Shown piece after piece: positions 17,650 to 24,323 of a stretch of DNA of 64,000 nt. The notes beneath the pieces are model-generated. The model ran no database searches, had not been told where the DNA came from, and worked only from the letters and a program-made list of their open reading frames with translations. The stretch spans positions 1 through 64,000 of the forward strand of contig NZ_JACKSH010000089.1 of the NCBI RefSeq assembly GCF_025821625.1, written 5' to 3'. The DNA comes from Mycolicibacterium pyrenivorans. Its GTDB lineage: Bacteria > Actinomycetota > Actinomycetes > Mycobacteriales > Mycobacteriaceae. The number at the start of each line of letters is the position of its first letter. The first letter of the stretch is position 1. The position numbers and the translations under genes were made by a program.

Positions 17650-18312
17650 CTAATCCGTCTGCGCGATCAGGGACGCCGCCTCGACGCCCAGCACGCCGGC
17701 GATCGCCTCGATGGTCACCGGGCCCTCCCGCAGCACCCGCGGGTGCGCACCGGTGAGGTCGACGATCGTCGATGCGGCCTGCTGCTCGGCGGGGCCACCG
17801 TCGAGGTAGACCTCGACGAGATCGCCGAGTTGCTCGCGCGCCTGGGCGGCGGTGACCGCAGCGGGACGGCCGGAGATGTTGGCGCTCGACACGGCCATCG
17901 GGCCGACCTCGCGCAGCAGCTCGATGGCGACCGGATGCAGCGGCATGCGCAACATGACGGTGCCGCGCGCGTCTCCGAGATCCCATTGCAGCGACGGCGC
18001 CTGACGGACCACCAGGCTCAGTGCGCCCGGCCAGAACGCGCGGATCAGTTCACGTGCGCTTTGTGGAACCGAGTAGACCAGCCCCTGGATCGTGTGCCAC
18101 GACCCGACGAGCACCGGCACCGGCATGTCGCGGCCACGCCCCTTGGCCGACAGCAGTGCGGCCACCGCGTCGTTGTCGAAGGCGTCGGCACCGATGCCGT
18201 AGACGGTGTCGGTTGGCATCACCACGAGGCGTCCCCCCTTGAGCGCGCTGATCGCCGACGCGATGCCCGCCTCCCGCTGCGCGGGATCGGTGCAGTCGAA
18301 CGTCTCTGTCAT
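17650..18312 (-). CDS. L-threonylcarbamoyladenylate synthase (Sua5/YrdC family)
   Basis: Makes threonylcarbamoyl-AMP from threonine, bicarbonate and ATP for the t6A37 modification of ANN-decoding tRNAs. The 220-aa protein has the KxR-type core: GGRLVVMPTDTVYGIGADAFD (about 27-47), LSAKGRGRDMPVPVLV, FWPGALSLVV and VSSANISGRPA. It corresponds to Rv1301 and precedes wecA by 12 bases. Its ribosome binding site and start codon lie in the second copy of a 35-bp tandem repeat (18308-18377), which creates an upstream ORF ending on the start codon. Confidence 0.93.
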   Translation of the reverse strand: MTETFDCTDPAQREAGIASAISALKGGRLVVMPTDTVYGIGADAFDNDAVAALLSAKGRGRDMPVPVLVGSWHTIQGLVYSVPQSARELIRAFWPGALSLVVRQAPSLQWDLGDARGTVMLRMPLHPVAIELLREVGPMAVSSANISGRPAAVTAAQAREQLGDLVEVYLDGGPAEQQAASTIVDLTGAHPRVLREGPVTIEAIAGVLGVEAASLIAQTD

Positions 18313-18377
18313 GCGCGATCCGCCTCCGCTTCTCGCTGGCTCGTCATGCGCGATCCGCCTCCGCTTCTCGCTGGCTC
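18308..18377 (-). repeat. 35-bp tandem duplication of a translation start
   Basis: 18308-18342 and 18343-18377 are identical. Each copy, on the minus strand, has GGAGGCGG followed after six bases by ATG. Because the period is 35, the first ATG (18347-18345) opens a 12-codon ORF (MTSQREAEADRA) whose TGA overlaps the downstream ATG as ATGA (18312-18309). Confidence 0.9.
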
Positions 18378-18394
18378 GTCACGAGAGCACCCTC

Positions 18395-19237
18395 TCACCC
18401 ACCGCGTACCGCCGTCACGAAGCGGGGGCGACCGGTGAGGTCGTGTCGTGCGGTGACCTCGACGAATCGTCCTGTACGGGTGAACGCCTCGACGGTGCGC
18501 TGCGAGGTGCTGTCGTCGTGCTCGACGGCGCAGGAACCACCCGGCCGCAGCAGACGAGCGGCCAGCACGGCGATGTGGTCGACAACCGCCATGCCGTCCT
18601 CGCCGCCGAACAGCGCATGTGGTGGATCATATTGAGCGACTTCGGGTTCCAGCTGGGCGCCGTCGGGGATGTAGGGCGGGTTGGCCACCAGGAGGTCGAC
18701 GGTGCCGTCGAGTTCGCTCAGCAGACCCGCGGTGGTCACATCGGCACGAAGCAACTCCACGGACGTGTCGCGCACGTTGCGCCGCGCGTACGCCAGCGCC
18801 TCGTCGGAGTCGTCGACGGCGATCACCCGCGCTCCGGGCCGGTGGCGCCACAACGCCAACGCGAGCGCTGCGGACCCCGTGCACAGATCCACCACCAACG
18901 GCTGCCGCGACAACGGTTGGGCGAGAGCCCATTCCAGCAGCGACTCGGTCTCCGGCCGCGGGATGAACACCCCGGGGCCGACCTGCACGGTGACCGAACC
19001 GAACGCGGCGGTACCCGTGAGGTGCTGCAGCGGCACCCGCTCGGCGCGCTTGGCGACGAGTTGCTCGAAACGTTCGACGAAGTCGGCGTCGGGTTCGAGC
19101 AGCGCGAGGCGGCCGCGGTCGGTCCCGGCAGCGTGGGCGGCCAGCAGTTCGGCATCCGCGCGGGGGGACCCGACGCCGGCTCTGGCCAGCGTCTTCGTCG
19201 CGGCATCGATCGCATGATGCAGCAGGCGGGTTCTCAT
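18395..19237 (-). CDS. prmC: Release factor glutamine methyltransferase PrmC
   Basis: Methylates the glutamine of the GGQ motif in peptide-chain release factors. The 280-aa protein has an N-terminal helical domain and a SAM-binding domain with [15 protein letters not shown] (about 115-129), [11 protein letters not shown] and the catalytic motif [12 protein letters not shown] at 19237 is chosen because homology starts there; the reading frame is open far upstream but that part is prfA sequence. It lies 10 bases after prfA, its substrate's gene, as in most bacteria. Confidence 0.95.
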   Translation of the reverse strand: MRTRLLHHAIDAATKTLARAGVGSPRADAELLAAHAAGTDRGRLALLEPDADFVERFEQLVAKRAERVPLQHLTGTAAFGSVTVQVGPGVFIPRPETESLLEWALAQPLSRQPLVVDLCTGSAALALALWRHRPGARVIAVDDSDEALAYARRNVRDTSVELLRADVTTAGLLSELDGTVDLLVANPPYIPDGAQLEPEVAQYDPPHALFGGEDGMAVVDHIAVLAARLLRPGGSCAVEHDDSTSQRTVEAFTRTGRFVEVTARHDLTGRPRFVTAVRGG

Positions 19238-19247
19238 CGCCGTTTCG

Positions 19248-20321
19248 TCACGTGTTCTGCAGCCTGGATTGCCTGTCGGCGGCGGCGAGCGCGTCGAACA
19301 GAGGATCCAGGTCGCCCTCGAGCACCTGGTCGAGGTTGTGCGCCTTGTAGTTGATGCGGTGATCGGCGATCCGGTTCTCCGGGTAGTTGTACGTCCGGAT
19401 CCGTTCGCTGCGGTCGACGGTGCGGATCTGGCTGGCACGGTCGGCCGATGCGTCTGCCTGCGCCTGCTCCTCGGCCAGCAACTGCAGCCGGGCGGCGAGC
19501 ACCTGCATCGCGCGGGCCTTGTTCTGCAACTGCGAGCGTTCGTTCTGGCAGGTGACGACGATGCCCGTCGGCAGGTGGGTGATGCGCACCGCCGAATCGG
19601 TGGTGTTGACGCCCTGGCCGCCCTTGCCCGAGGAGCGGTAGACGTCGACACGCAGATCGGACTCGTCGATCTGGACCTGCTGGATCTCTTCGGGTTCCGG
19701 GTAGACGAGCACGCCCGCCGCGGAGGTGTGGACCCGACCCTGCGACTCGGTGACGGGCACGCGCTGGACCCGGTGCACCCCGCCCTCGAATTTCAGCCGC
19801 GACCACACCCCGTCGGCGGAGTCACCCTTGCTGGTGATCGACAGCGTCGCGTCCTTGTAGCCGCCGAGGTCCGACGTCGTCTCGTCGAGCACCGTGACGT
19901 TCCAGCCGTGGCGCTCCGCGTAGCGGATGTACATCCGCGCCAGGTCGGCGGCGAACAGCGCCGACTCCTCACCACCCTCACCGGACTTCACCTCCAACAC
20001 GATGTCGTCGGCGTCGTGGGGGTCCCGCGGGGCGAGCAGATCAGTGAGTTGGGTGTCGAGGTCGCGGACGGTTGCGGTGAGCTCCTCGACCTCGGCAGCG
20101 AAGGAGTCGTCGTCGGCGGCCAGTTCGCGCGCCGCCTCCAGGTCGCCCTTCGCCGTCTCGAGCTTGCGGTAGGTGGCGATGATCGGAGACAACTGCGCGA
20201 AGCGACGACCGACCTTGCGGGCGGCGCCGGCATCGGCGTGCAGTTCGGGATCGGAAAGGCGACGCTCGAGGTCGGCGTGCTCGGCGAGCATCGCCTCGAT
20301 CGCCGGTGCCGTATCGGTCAC
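19248..20321 (-). CDS. prfA: Peptide chain release factor 1
   Basis: Recognises UAA and UAG stop codons and triggers peptide release. The 357-aa protein has the catalytic GGQ in [17 protein letters not shown] and the codon-recognition tripeptide region in [15 protein letters not shown] (PVT). The length is standard. It lies between rpmE and prmC, the same order as M. tuberculosis Rv1298-Rv1300. About 110 bases separate it from rpmE, without a clear separate promoter. Confidence 0.97.
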   Translation of the reverse strand: MTDTAPAIEAMLAEHADLERRLSDPELHADAGAARKVGRRFAQLSPIIATYRKLETAKGDLEAARELAADDDSFAAEVEELTATVRDLDTQLTDLLAPRDPHDADDIVLEVKSGEGGEESALFAADLARMYIRYAERHGWNVTVLDETTSDLGGYKDATLSITSKGDSADGVWSRLKFEGGVHRVQRVPVTESQGRVHTSAAGVLVYPEPEEIQQVQIDESDLRVDVYRSSGKGGQGVNTTDSAVRITHLPTGIVVTCQNERSQLQNKARAMQVLAARLQLLAEEQAQADASADRASQIRTVDRSERIRTYNYPENRIADHRINYKAHNLDQVLEGDLDPLFDALAAADRQSRLQNT

Positions 20322-20433
20322 CTCGCCTCCTTCGGCAACGCGCTCTGCATGCCCCGCTCGGACCCAGTACTCCTACCCACGAAACGGCGCCCGGCCTGCG
20401 CGTAGAGCGACAGAGCGGGCGCCGATCGGAGAG

Positions 20434-20679
20434 CTACTTGTCGTCGGAGGCCTTGGTTTCCGCCTTGGCGCCGGCGCGCTTGCCATAGCGCTTCTCGAAA
20501 CGGGCCACGCGGCCGCCGCTGTCGAGGATCTTCTGCTTGCCGGTGTAGAAGGGATGGCACTGCGAGCAGACCTCGACGGTGATCTGCCCGCTCTTCTTGG
20601 TGCTGCGGGTCGTGAAGCTGCTCCCGCAGCCACAGAGCACGGTGGTCTCGACATACTCAGGGTGAATACCCGATTTCAT
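20434..20679 (-). CDS. rpmE: 50S ribosomal protein L31, zinc-binding form
   Basis: An 81-aa L31. ATG at 20679 is preferred to the longer frame because L31 begins [19 protein letters not shown], and GAGGAAA precedes it. Four ligand-type residues (CGCGSSF at about 16-18 and CSQCHPF at about 37-40) mark it as the zinc-containing C+ form. Such forms are usually paired with a zinc-free paralog made under zinc limitation, which is not in this window. The C-terminal tail ([13 protein letters not shown]) is a mycobacterial extension. Confidence 0.96.
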   Translation of the reverse strand: MKSGIHPEYVETTVLCGCGSSFTTRSTKKSGQITVEVCSQCHPFYTGKQKILDSGGRVARFEKRYGKRAGAKAETKASDDK

Positions 20680-20764
20680 GGTTTCCTCTTCGATCGTGGG
20701 CCCCGGGTCGCCCTCCCGTCCTGGGAGGCAGCGGCGTGAACCGGAACCGGTGTCGGCGGTCCAC

Positions 20765-20798
20765 CCGGCCGGAGGCCGGCAGACTGACACGCATTATG
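20765..20798 (-). promoter_or_regulatory. Probable rpmE promoter and leader hairpin
   Basis: On the minus strand, CATAAT (20793-20798), preceded by TGG, is a good extended -10 about 115 bases before rpmE; no convincing -35 was found. Just downstream, 20765-20779 is a perfect hairpin (CCGGCC-GGA-GGCCGG) that would be in the leader RNA. It could regulate rpmE, or terminate transcription coming from fadD, whose stop is at 20841. Confidence 0.5.
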
Positions 20799-20840
20799 CC
20801 AGGTCAACCGCCAGTCGCCTAAACGCCCACAACGAGGGGC

Positions 20841-22496
20841 CTATTCCCCGGCGAGTTCCGCACGGTCGACGATCCGGTACGTCTTGTCGTCACGCTTCCA
20901 GAGCACCCGGCCTGCGGGCCGCACCCCCATCGCGACGAGTTCGCGCTTGAGCACCTTGTTGGTGGCAGTGCTCGGCAGTTCGTCGGCGACCCAGACGTGG
21001 CGCGGCCACGCCTTCGGCGACAGGTCCGGTTGGGCGGCGAGGAACTCACCGAACTCCTCCGGCGTCAACGTCGCGCCACTCTGCAGGACGATCGCGGCCA
21101 TCACCTGGTCACCGACGTGCTCGTCGGGGACCGGGTAGACCGCGACCTGGCTGACCGCCGGCTCCCGGATGAGGATGCGCTCGATGGGCGCCGCCGTCAT
21201 GTTCTCGCCGTCCACCCGCATCCAGTCCGCCGTGCGCCCGGCGAGATAGATCCAGCCGTCGGCATCCCGGTATGCCAGGTCACCGGACCAGAACATGCCG
21301 TGCCGCATGCGTTCGGCCGTGGCGCCCTGATCGTTGTAGTAACCCGCGAACATCCCGGCGCCCTGGGTGTTGACCAGTTCGCCGATCGCGTCGTCGCCGT
21401 TGACCAGGGCGCCGTGTTCGTCGAACTGTGCGACGGCGCACTCGGTCAGCGTCTCCGAGTTGTAGACCGCCACGCCGGGGAAGCCCTTGCCGATGGACCC
21501 TGCCGGGCAGCCCTCCTCGCGCGTCACCGTCACCGCGTTCTCGGTGGAACCGAAACCGTCCCACACGTCACACCCGAACCGCCTGGCGAACTCCGCGATG
21601 TCGCGGTCGCTGGCCTCGTTGCCGAACGCCACCCGCAGCGGATTGTCGCGGTCGTCGGGACCTTCGGGGCTGGCCAGGATGTAGGCCAGCGGCTTGCCCA
21701 CATAATTCATGTAGGTCACGCCGTAGCGCCGGACGTCGTGGATGAATCGCGTCGCGGTGAACTGCGCCGGAGCCATCGCCGCACCCGAGTTCAGCGCGAC
21801 CGACCACCCCGCGAGCACGCCGTTGCTGTGGAACAACGGCATCGACAGGTAGCAGACGTCGTCGGTGCTCAGTTCGTATCGGCCGGCCAGCGCCGCCCCG
21901 GCCAGCAGCACCATCGCGTGCATGACCCGCACGGCCTTCGGATCGCCGCTGGTGCCGGAGGTGAAGATCAGCATGAACGTGTCCGTCGCGTCGACTTCGC
22001 GGTGCGGTGTCAGCGCGCCCGCCCGCGCCAACAGCTCCTGCCATTCGGGGCGACCGACGACCAGCACCCGGATGCCGGCCAGGTCGAGGCCCTCGAGAAG
22101 CGCGAGGTGGTGATCGTCGGTCACCAGGATCTGGCAGTCGGCGCGGCGGATGTCGCGCGCGAGAGCTTCCCCGCGGCGGGTGTTGTTGATGCCGCAGAGC
22201 ACATAGCCGCCCAATCCGGCGGCGGCCATCGCAGTCAGCATGTCGGGGGTGTTGCCCAAAAGGACGCCGACGTGCAGCGGCCGTTGCGGATCGGCGACGC
22301 CGATCAGTGCCGCGGCCTGCCTCGCGGCGTCGTCGAGGTGTTCGCGCCAGGTCCAGGTCCGGTCGTCGTACTTGACCGCCACCGCGTCGTCGCCACAGCG
22401 CTCCCGCAGCAGCTGCTGCACGGTCTCGGCCACCTGCCTGCCCTTCACGTCGGTGAACAGATCTCTATACGTGTCTACTCGATCGGTCGCCGGCAT
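20841..22496 (-). CDS. Fatty-acid--CoA ligase family protein (FadD)
   Basis: ANL-superfamily acyl-CoA synthetase, 551 aa; it activates a carboxylic acid to acyl-AMP and then acyl-CoA. Motifs: the AMP-binding loop LIFTSGTSGDPKAV (about 178-191), DGFGSTENAV, GDLAYRDADGWIYLAGRTADWMRVDGEN and the C-terminal catalytic lysine in STATNKVLKREL. The acid substrate cannot be told from sequence. ATG at 22496 matches the family start. It is divergent from a TetR gene, with 45 bases between start codons, and probably controlled by it. It is not present between rpmE and rho in M. tuberculosis. Confidence 0.88.
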   Translation of the reverse strand: MPATDRVDTYRDLFTDVKGRQVAETVQQLLRERCGDDAVAVKYDDRTWTWREHLDDAARQAAALIGVADPQRPLHVGVLLGNTPDMLTAMAAAGLGGYVLCGINNTRRGEALARDIRRADCQILVTDDHHLALLEGLDLAGIRVLVVGRPEWQELLARAGALTPHREVDATDTFMLIFTSGTSGDPKAVRVMHAMVLLAGAALAGRYELSTDDVCYLSMPLFHSNGVLAGWSVALNSGAAMAPAQFTATRFIHDVRRYGVTYMNYVGKPLAYILASPEGPDDRDNPLRVAFGNEASDRDIAEFARRFGCDVWDGFGSTENAVTVTREEGCPAGSIGKGFPGVAVYNSETLTECAVAQFDEHGALVNGDDAIGELVNTQGAGMFAGYYNDQGATAERMRHGMFWSGDLAYRDADGWIYLAGRTADWMRVDGENMTAAPIERILIREPAVSQVAVYPVPDEHVGDQVMAAIVLQSGATLTPEEFGEFLAAQPDLSPKAWPRHVWVADELPSTATNKVLKRELVAMGVRPAGRVLWKRDDKTYRIVDRAELAGE

Positions 22497-22520
22497 CGCG
22501 CATCGGCCCACCGGAGACCG
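22484..22520. promoter_or_regulatory. Possible operator between fadD and tetR
   Basis: Arms CGGTCGCCGG (22484-22493) and CCGGAGACCG (22511-22520) match at nine of ten positions around the fadD start. TATCTT at 22531-22536 (minus strand) could be the fadD -10. The arms are far apart for a typical TetR site, so this is weak. Confidence 0.3.
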
Positions 22521-22541
22521 CTCATTTGCGAAGATAGGTCC

Positions 22542-23162
22542 GTGACAGTCGGTGCTGCGGCAGAACCCGCAACCAGATCCGTTCGTGATCGCCTGATCGA
22601 TGCGGCCGAACAGTGCCTGACCGCCAAGGGGATTCGCACGACCACGGTGTCCGAAGTGGCCGAGGTGGCCGGGGTCAGCCGCGGCTGGCTGTACCGGCAC
22701 TTCCCCGACAAGGCCGAACTGCTCGGCGCGGCCATCGTCCGGCTCAACGATGCGTTCTGGACCGAGTCCCGCGCCCGGCTGGACGCGGTGAGCGGACTCG
22801 ACCGGCAGATCGCGGTCGGCGTCGCGCTGGCGCGCAGGGAATCCGAGACCCCCGGGGCGCTGGTCCTCAAGCTGCGACAGGAGGAACCGGAGGCGTTCAC
22901 GGCGTGCGTCGGCCTCGGCGTGCGCGGGCTCATCCCGGAGATCGCCGCGTTCTGGGTTCCCTACATCCAGGCCGCGGTGGACAGCGGAGAGATCCATGCG
23001 GGCACCGAAGTCGCGGAGGCCGCCGAGTGGATCGCGCGGATCATGATGAGCCTGGCGACCGTTCCCGGGGAACAGTGCGACGTCGACGACCACGATTCGG
23101 TGCTGCGCCACGCGCGCCGCTACATCGTGGCGGCGCTGCGCTGCGACCCGACCGTGAGCTGA
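22542..23162 (+). CDS. TetR family transcriptional regulator
   Basis: A 206-aa repressor-type protein. The N-terminal helix-turn-helix is RDRLIDAAEQCLTAKGIRTT followed by VSEVAEVAGVSRGWLYRHFPDKAELL (about 15-62); the rest is a helical ligand-binding domain with no recognised ligand. GTG at 22542 is used because the open frame upstream is the antisense of fadD. It is divergent from fadD and most likely represses it, with an acyl-CoA or fatty acid as a possible inducer. Confidence 0.87.
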   Translation: MTVGAAAEPATRSVRDRLIDAAEQCLTAKGIRTTTVSEVAEVAGVSRGWLYRHFPDKAELLGAAIVRLNDAFWTESRARLDAVSGLDRQIAVGVALARRESETPGALVLKLRQEEPEAFTACVGLGVRGLIPEIAAFWVPYIQAAVDSGEIHAGTEVAEAAEWIARIMMSLATVPGEQCDVDDHDSVLRHARRYIVAALRCDPTVS

Positions 23163-23163
23163 G

Positions 23164-23763
23164 TCAGGCGGCGCCGGAGACCCGCACGGGCCGTCCCGTC
23201 AATAGCAGCAGGATCTCGCGGATCGGGGCGGCGACCTCGCGTCCCTCCCCCACCGCGAAATCGACATCGGTGGCCACGAGCCTGGTGCCGGAGAGCCGTC
23301 GACGGGCATGGAACGGAGATCCCATGTCCCACACGTGTTCCGCGGCGGCGACGGCGGCGTCGGATGGCATGGCCCGGTCGATACCCAGCGGGATGCAGAT
23401 GTCCTGAGCGTGCACCAGCACGTCGGTCAACGGATCGAGCACGGTGGTCCCCGGCGGGTGCCGTCTCGAACCGGCGACCTCGCGTAAATTCGCCGCGATC
23501 GCTTGGGGCGACCGCTCGTCGCTGACGGCCAGGCGATTCACCACGGCGTTGAGCCGGAAGCCGCTGCGGGCGGCCTCCAGAAATATCCGTGGCATCCCGA
23601 TGGTCGAGTGGGTCAGGTGCGCGGCGACATTCCTGACGGTCCAGCCCGCGCACAGCGAGGGTGTCGACCACTGCGCCGGATCGCGGGCATCGATCGCGTC
23701 GATGAGATCGGCGACCTCGATGCGCTGCTGGTCGATGTGTCGCCACACGGCCTCGGACTCCAT
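23164..23763 (-). CDS. Maleylpyruvate isomerase family mycothiol-dependent protein
   Basis: A 199-aa member of the DinB/maleylpyruvate-isomerase-like fold (TIGR03083 type), which contains mycothiol-dependent enzymes with a metal site built from histidines. Visible features are LCAGWTVRNVAAHLTHS (about 37-53) and VLVHAQDICIPLG (about 115-127), whose histidines fit the usual metal ligands. A ribosome binding site GGGAGGT precedes the ATG. It is divergent from a MarR gene, with a palindrome over its predicted transcript start. Substrate unknown; a detoxification role is inferred from the regulator type. Confidence 0.72.
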   Translation of the reverse strand: MESEAVWRHIDQQRIEVADLIDAIDARDPAQWSTPSLCAGWTVRNVAAHLTHSTIGMPRIFLEAARSGFRLNAVVNRLAVSDERSPQAIAANLREVAGSRRHPPGTTVLDPLTDVLVHAQDICIPLGIDRAMPSDAAVAAAEHVWDMGSPFHARRRLSGTRLVATDVDFAVGEGREVAAPIREILLLLTGRPVRVSGAA

Positions 23764-23786
23764 GGCGACCTCCCACGGTCGATTTA

Positions 23787-23832
23787 GTCAGGAACACTGA
23801 CGAATATAGTCAGGTTTCCGTACTAAAGTCAA
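23787..23832 (-). promoter_or_regulatory. Promoter and MarR-type operator
   Basis: Minus strand: -35 TTGACT (23827-23832), an 18-base spacer and -10 TATATT (23803-23808), a strong promoter for the mycothiol-dependent-type gene. A perfect palindrome GTCAG-GAACA-CTGAC (23787-23801) covers its transcript start, and a further GTCAG lies at 23809-23813. On the plus strand TAAAGT (23824-23829) is six bases from the marR ATG and could give a leaderless marR mRNA. Binding by MarR here would repress both genes. Confidence 0.7.
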
Positions 23833-23835
23833 TGC

Positions 23836-24273
23836 ATGGACGACGATCAGCCGGGCACCGCGGTATTGATGTTCGTCGCGCACCGCGACGTCGAGAGCCG
23901 GGTGATGGCGGCGCTGGCCGAGGCGGGCATCGACGACCTCACGATCGCCCAGTCACGGCTGCTGCAGCGCCTGAATCCTGCGGGAATGCGGCTGACCGAT
24001 CTCGCCGAACAGGCGCGCGTCACCAAGCAGACCGCCGGTGCACTGGTCGATCAGCTGGAACGGGCCGGCTACGTCGTTCGCAGGCCCGACCCGTCCGACG
24101 CCAGGGCGCGGTTGGTCACACTCAGCGACACGGGACTGCAGGCCTGCCGAATGGCCGCCACAGAAGTCGCCCGGGTAGAGGCGACATGGCGAAAGTACCT
24201 GGGCGACAGCGCTTTCGATCAGTTGAGAACGGCACTGATCTCGCTGCGCGAGATCACCGACCCCTACCTGTGA
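23836..24273 (+). CDS. MarR family transcriptional regulator
   Basis: A 145-aa winged-helix regulator. The core GMRLTDLAEQARVTKQTAGALVDQLERAGYVVRRPDPSDARARLVTLS (about 49-97) is cut here only for description: its recognition helix is TKQTAGALVDQLE and its wing contains DPSDARARL. MarR proteins act as dimers and usually respond to phenolic compounds or oxidants. It sits head to head with the mycothiol-dependent-type gene and shares the operator region 23787-23832. It ends at a hairpin shared with rho. Confidence 0.9.
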   Translation: MDDDQPGTAVLMFVAHRDVESRVMAALAEAGIDDLTIAQSRLLQRLNPAGMRLTDLAEQARVTKQTAGALVDQLERAGYVVRRPDPSDARARLVTLSDTGLQACRMAATEVARVEATWRKYLGDSAFDQLRTALISLREITDPYL

Positions 24274-24274
24274 C

Positions 24275-24317
24275 TTCGGTGCCGCTGGTGGCGCTGAGCG
24301 CGACCGGCGACACCGAA
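24275..24317. terminator. Hairpin between convergent marR and rho
   Basis: Arms 24275-24289 (TTCGGTGCCGCTGGT) and 24303-24317 (ACCGGCGACACCGAA) pair at 13 of 15 positions around a 13-base loop. It starts two bases after the marR stop and lies seven bases beyond the rho stop, so it may end transcripts from both sides. There is no U-tract, as is usual for mycobacterial terminators. Confidence 0.6.
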
Positions 24318-24323
24318 ACCCGC

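Noticed and set aside
16271..17986. A 571-aa minus-strand frame across wecA.
   Set aside because: It is a different frame of the certain wecA gene, rich in Arg/Gly/Ala, without any recognisable domain.
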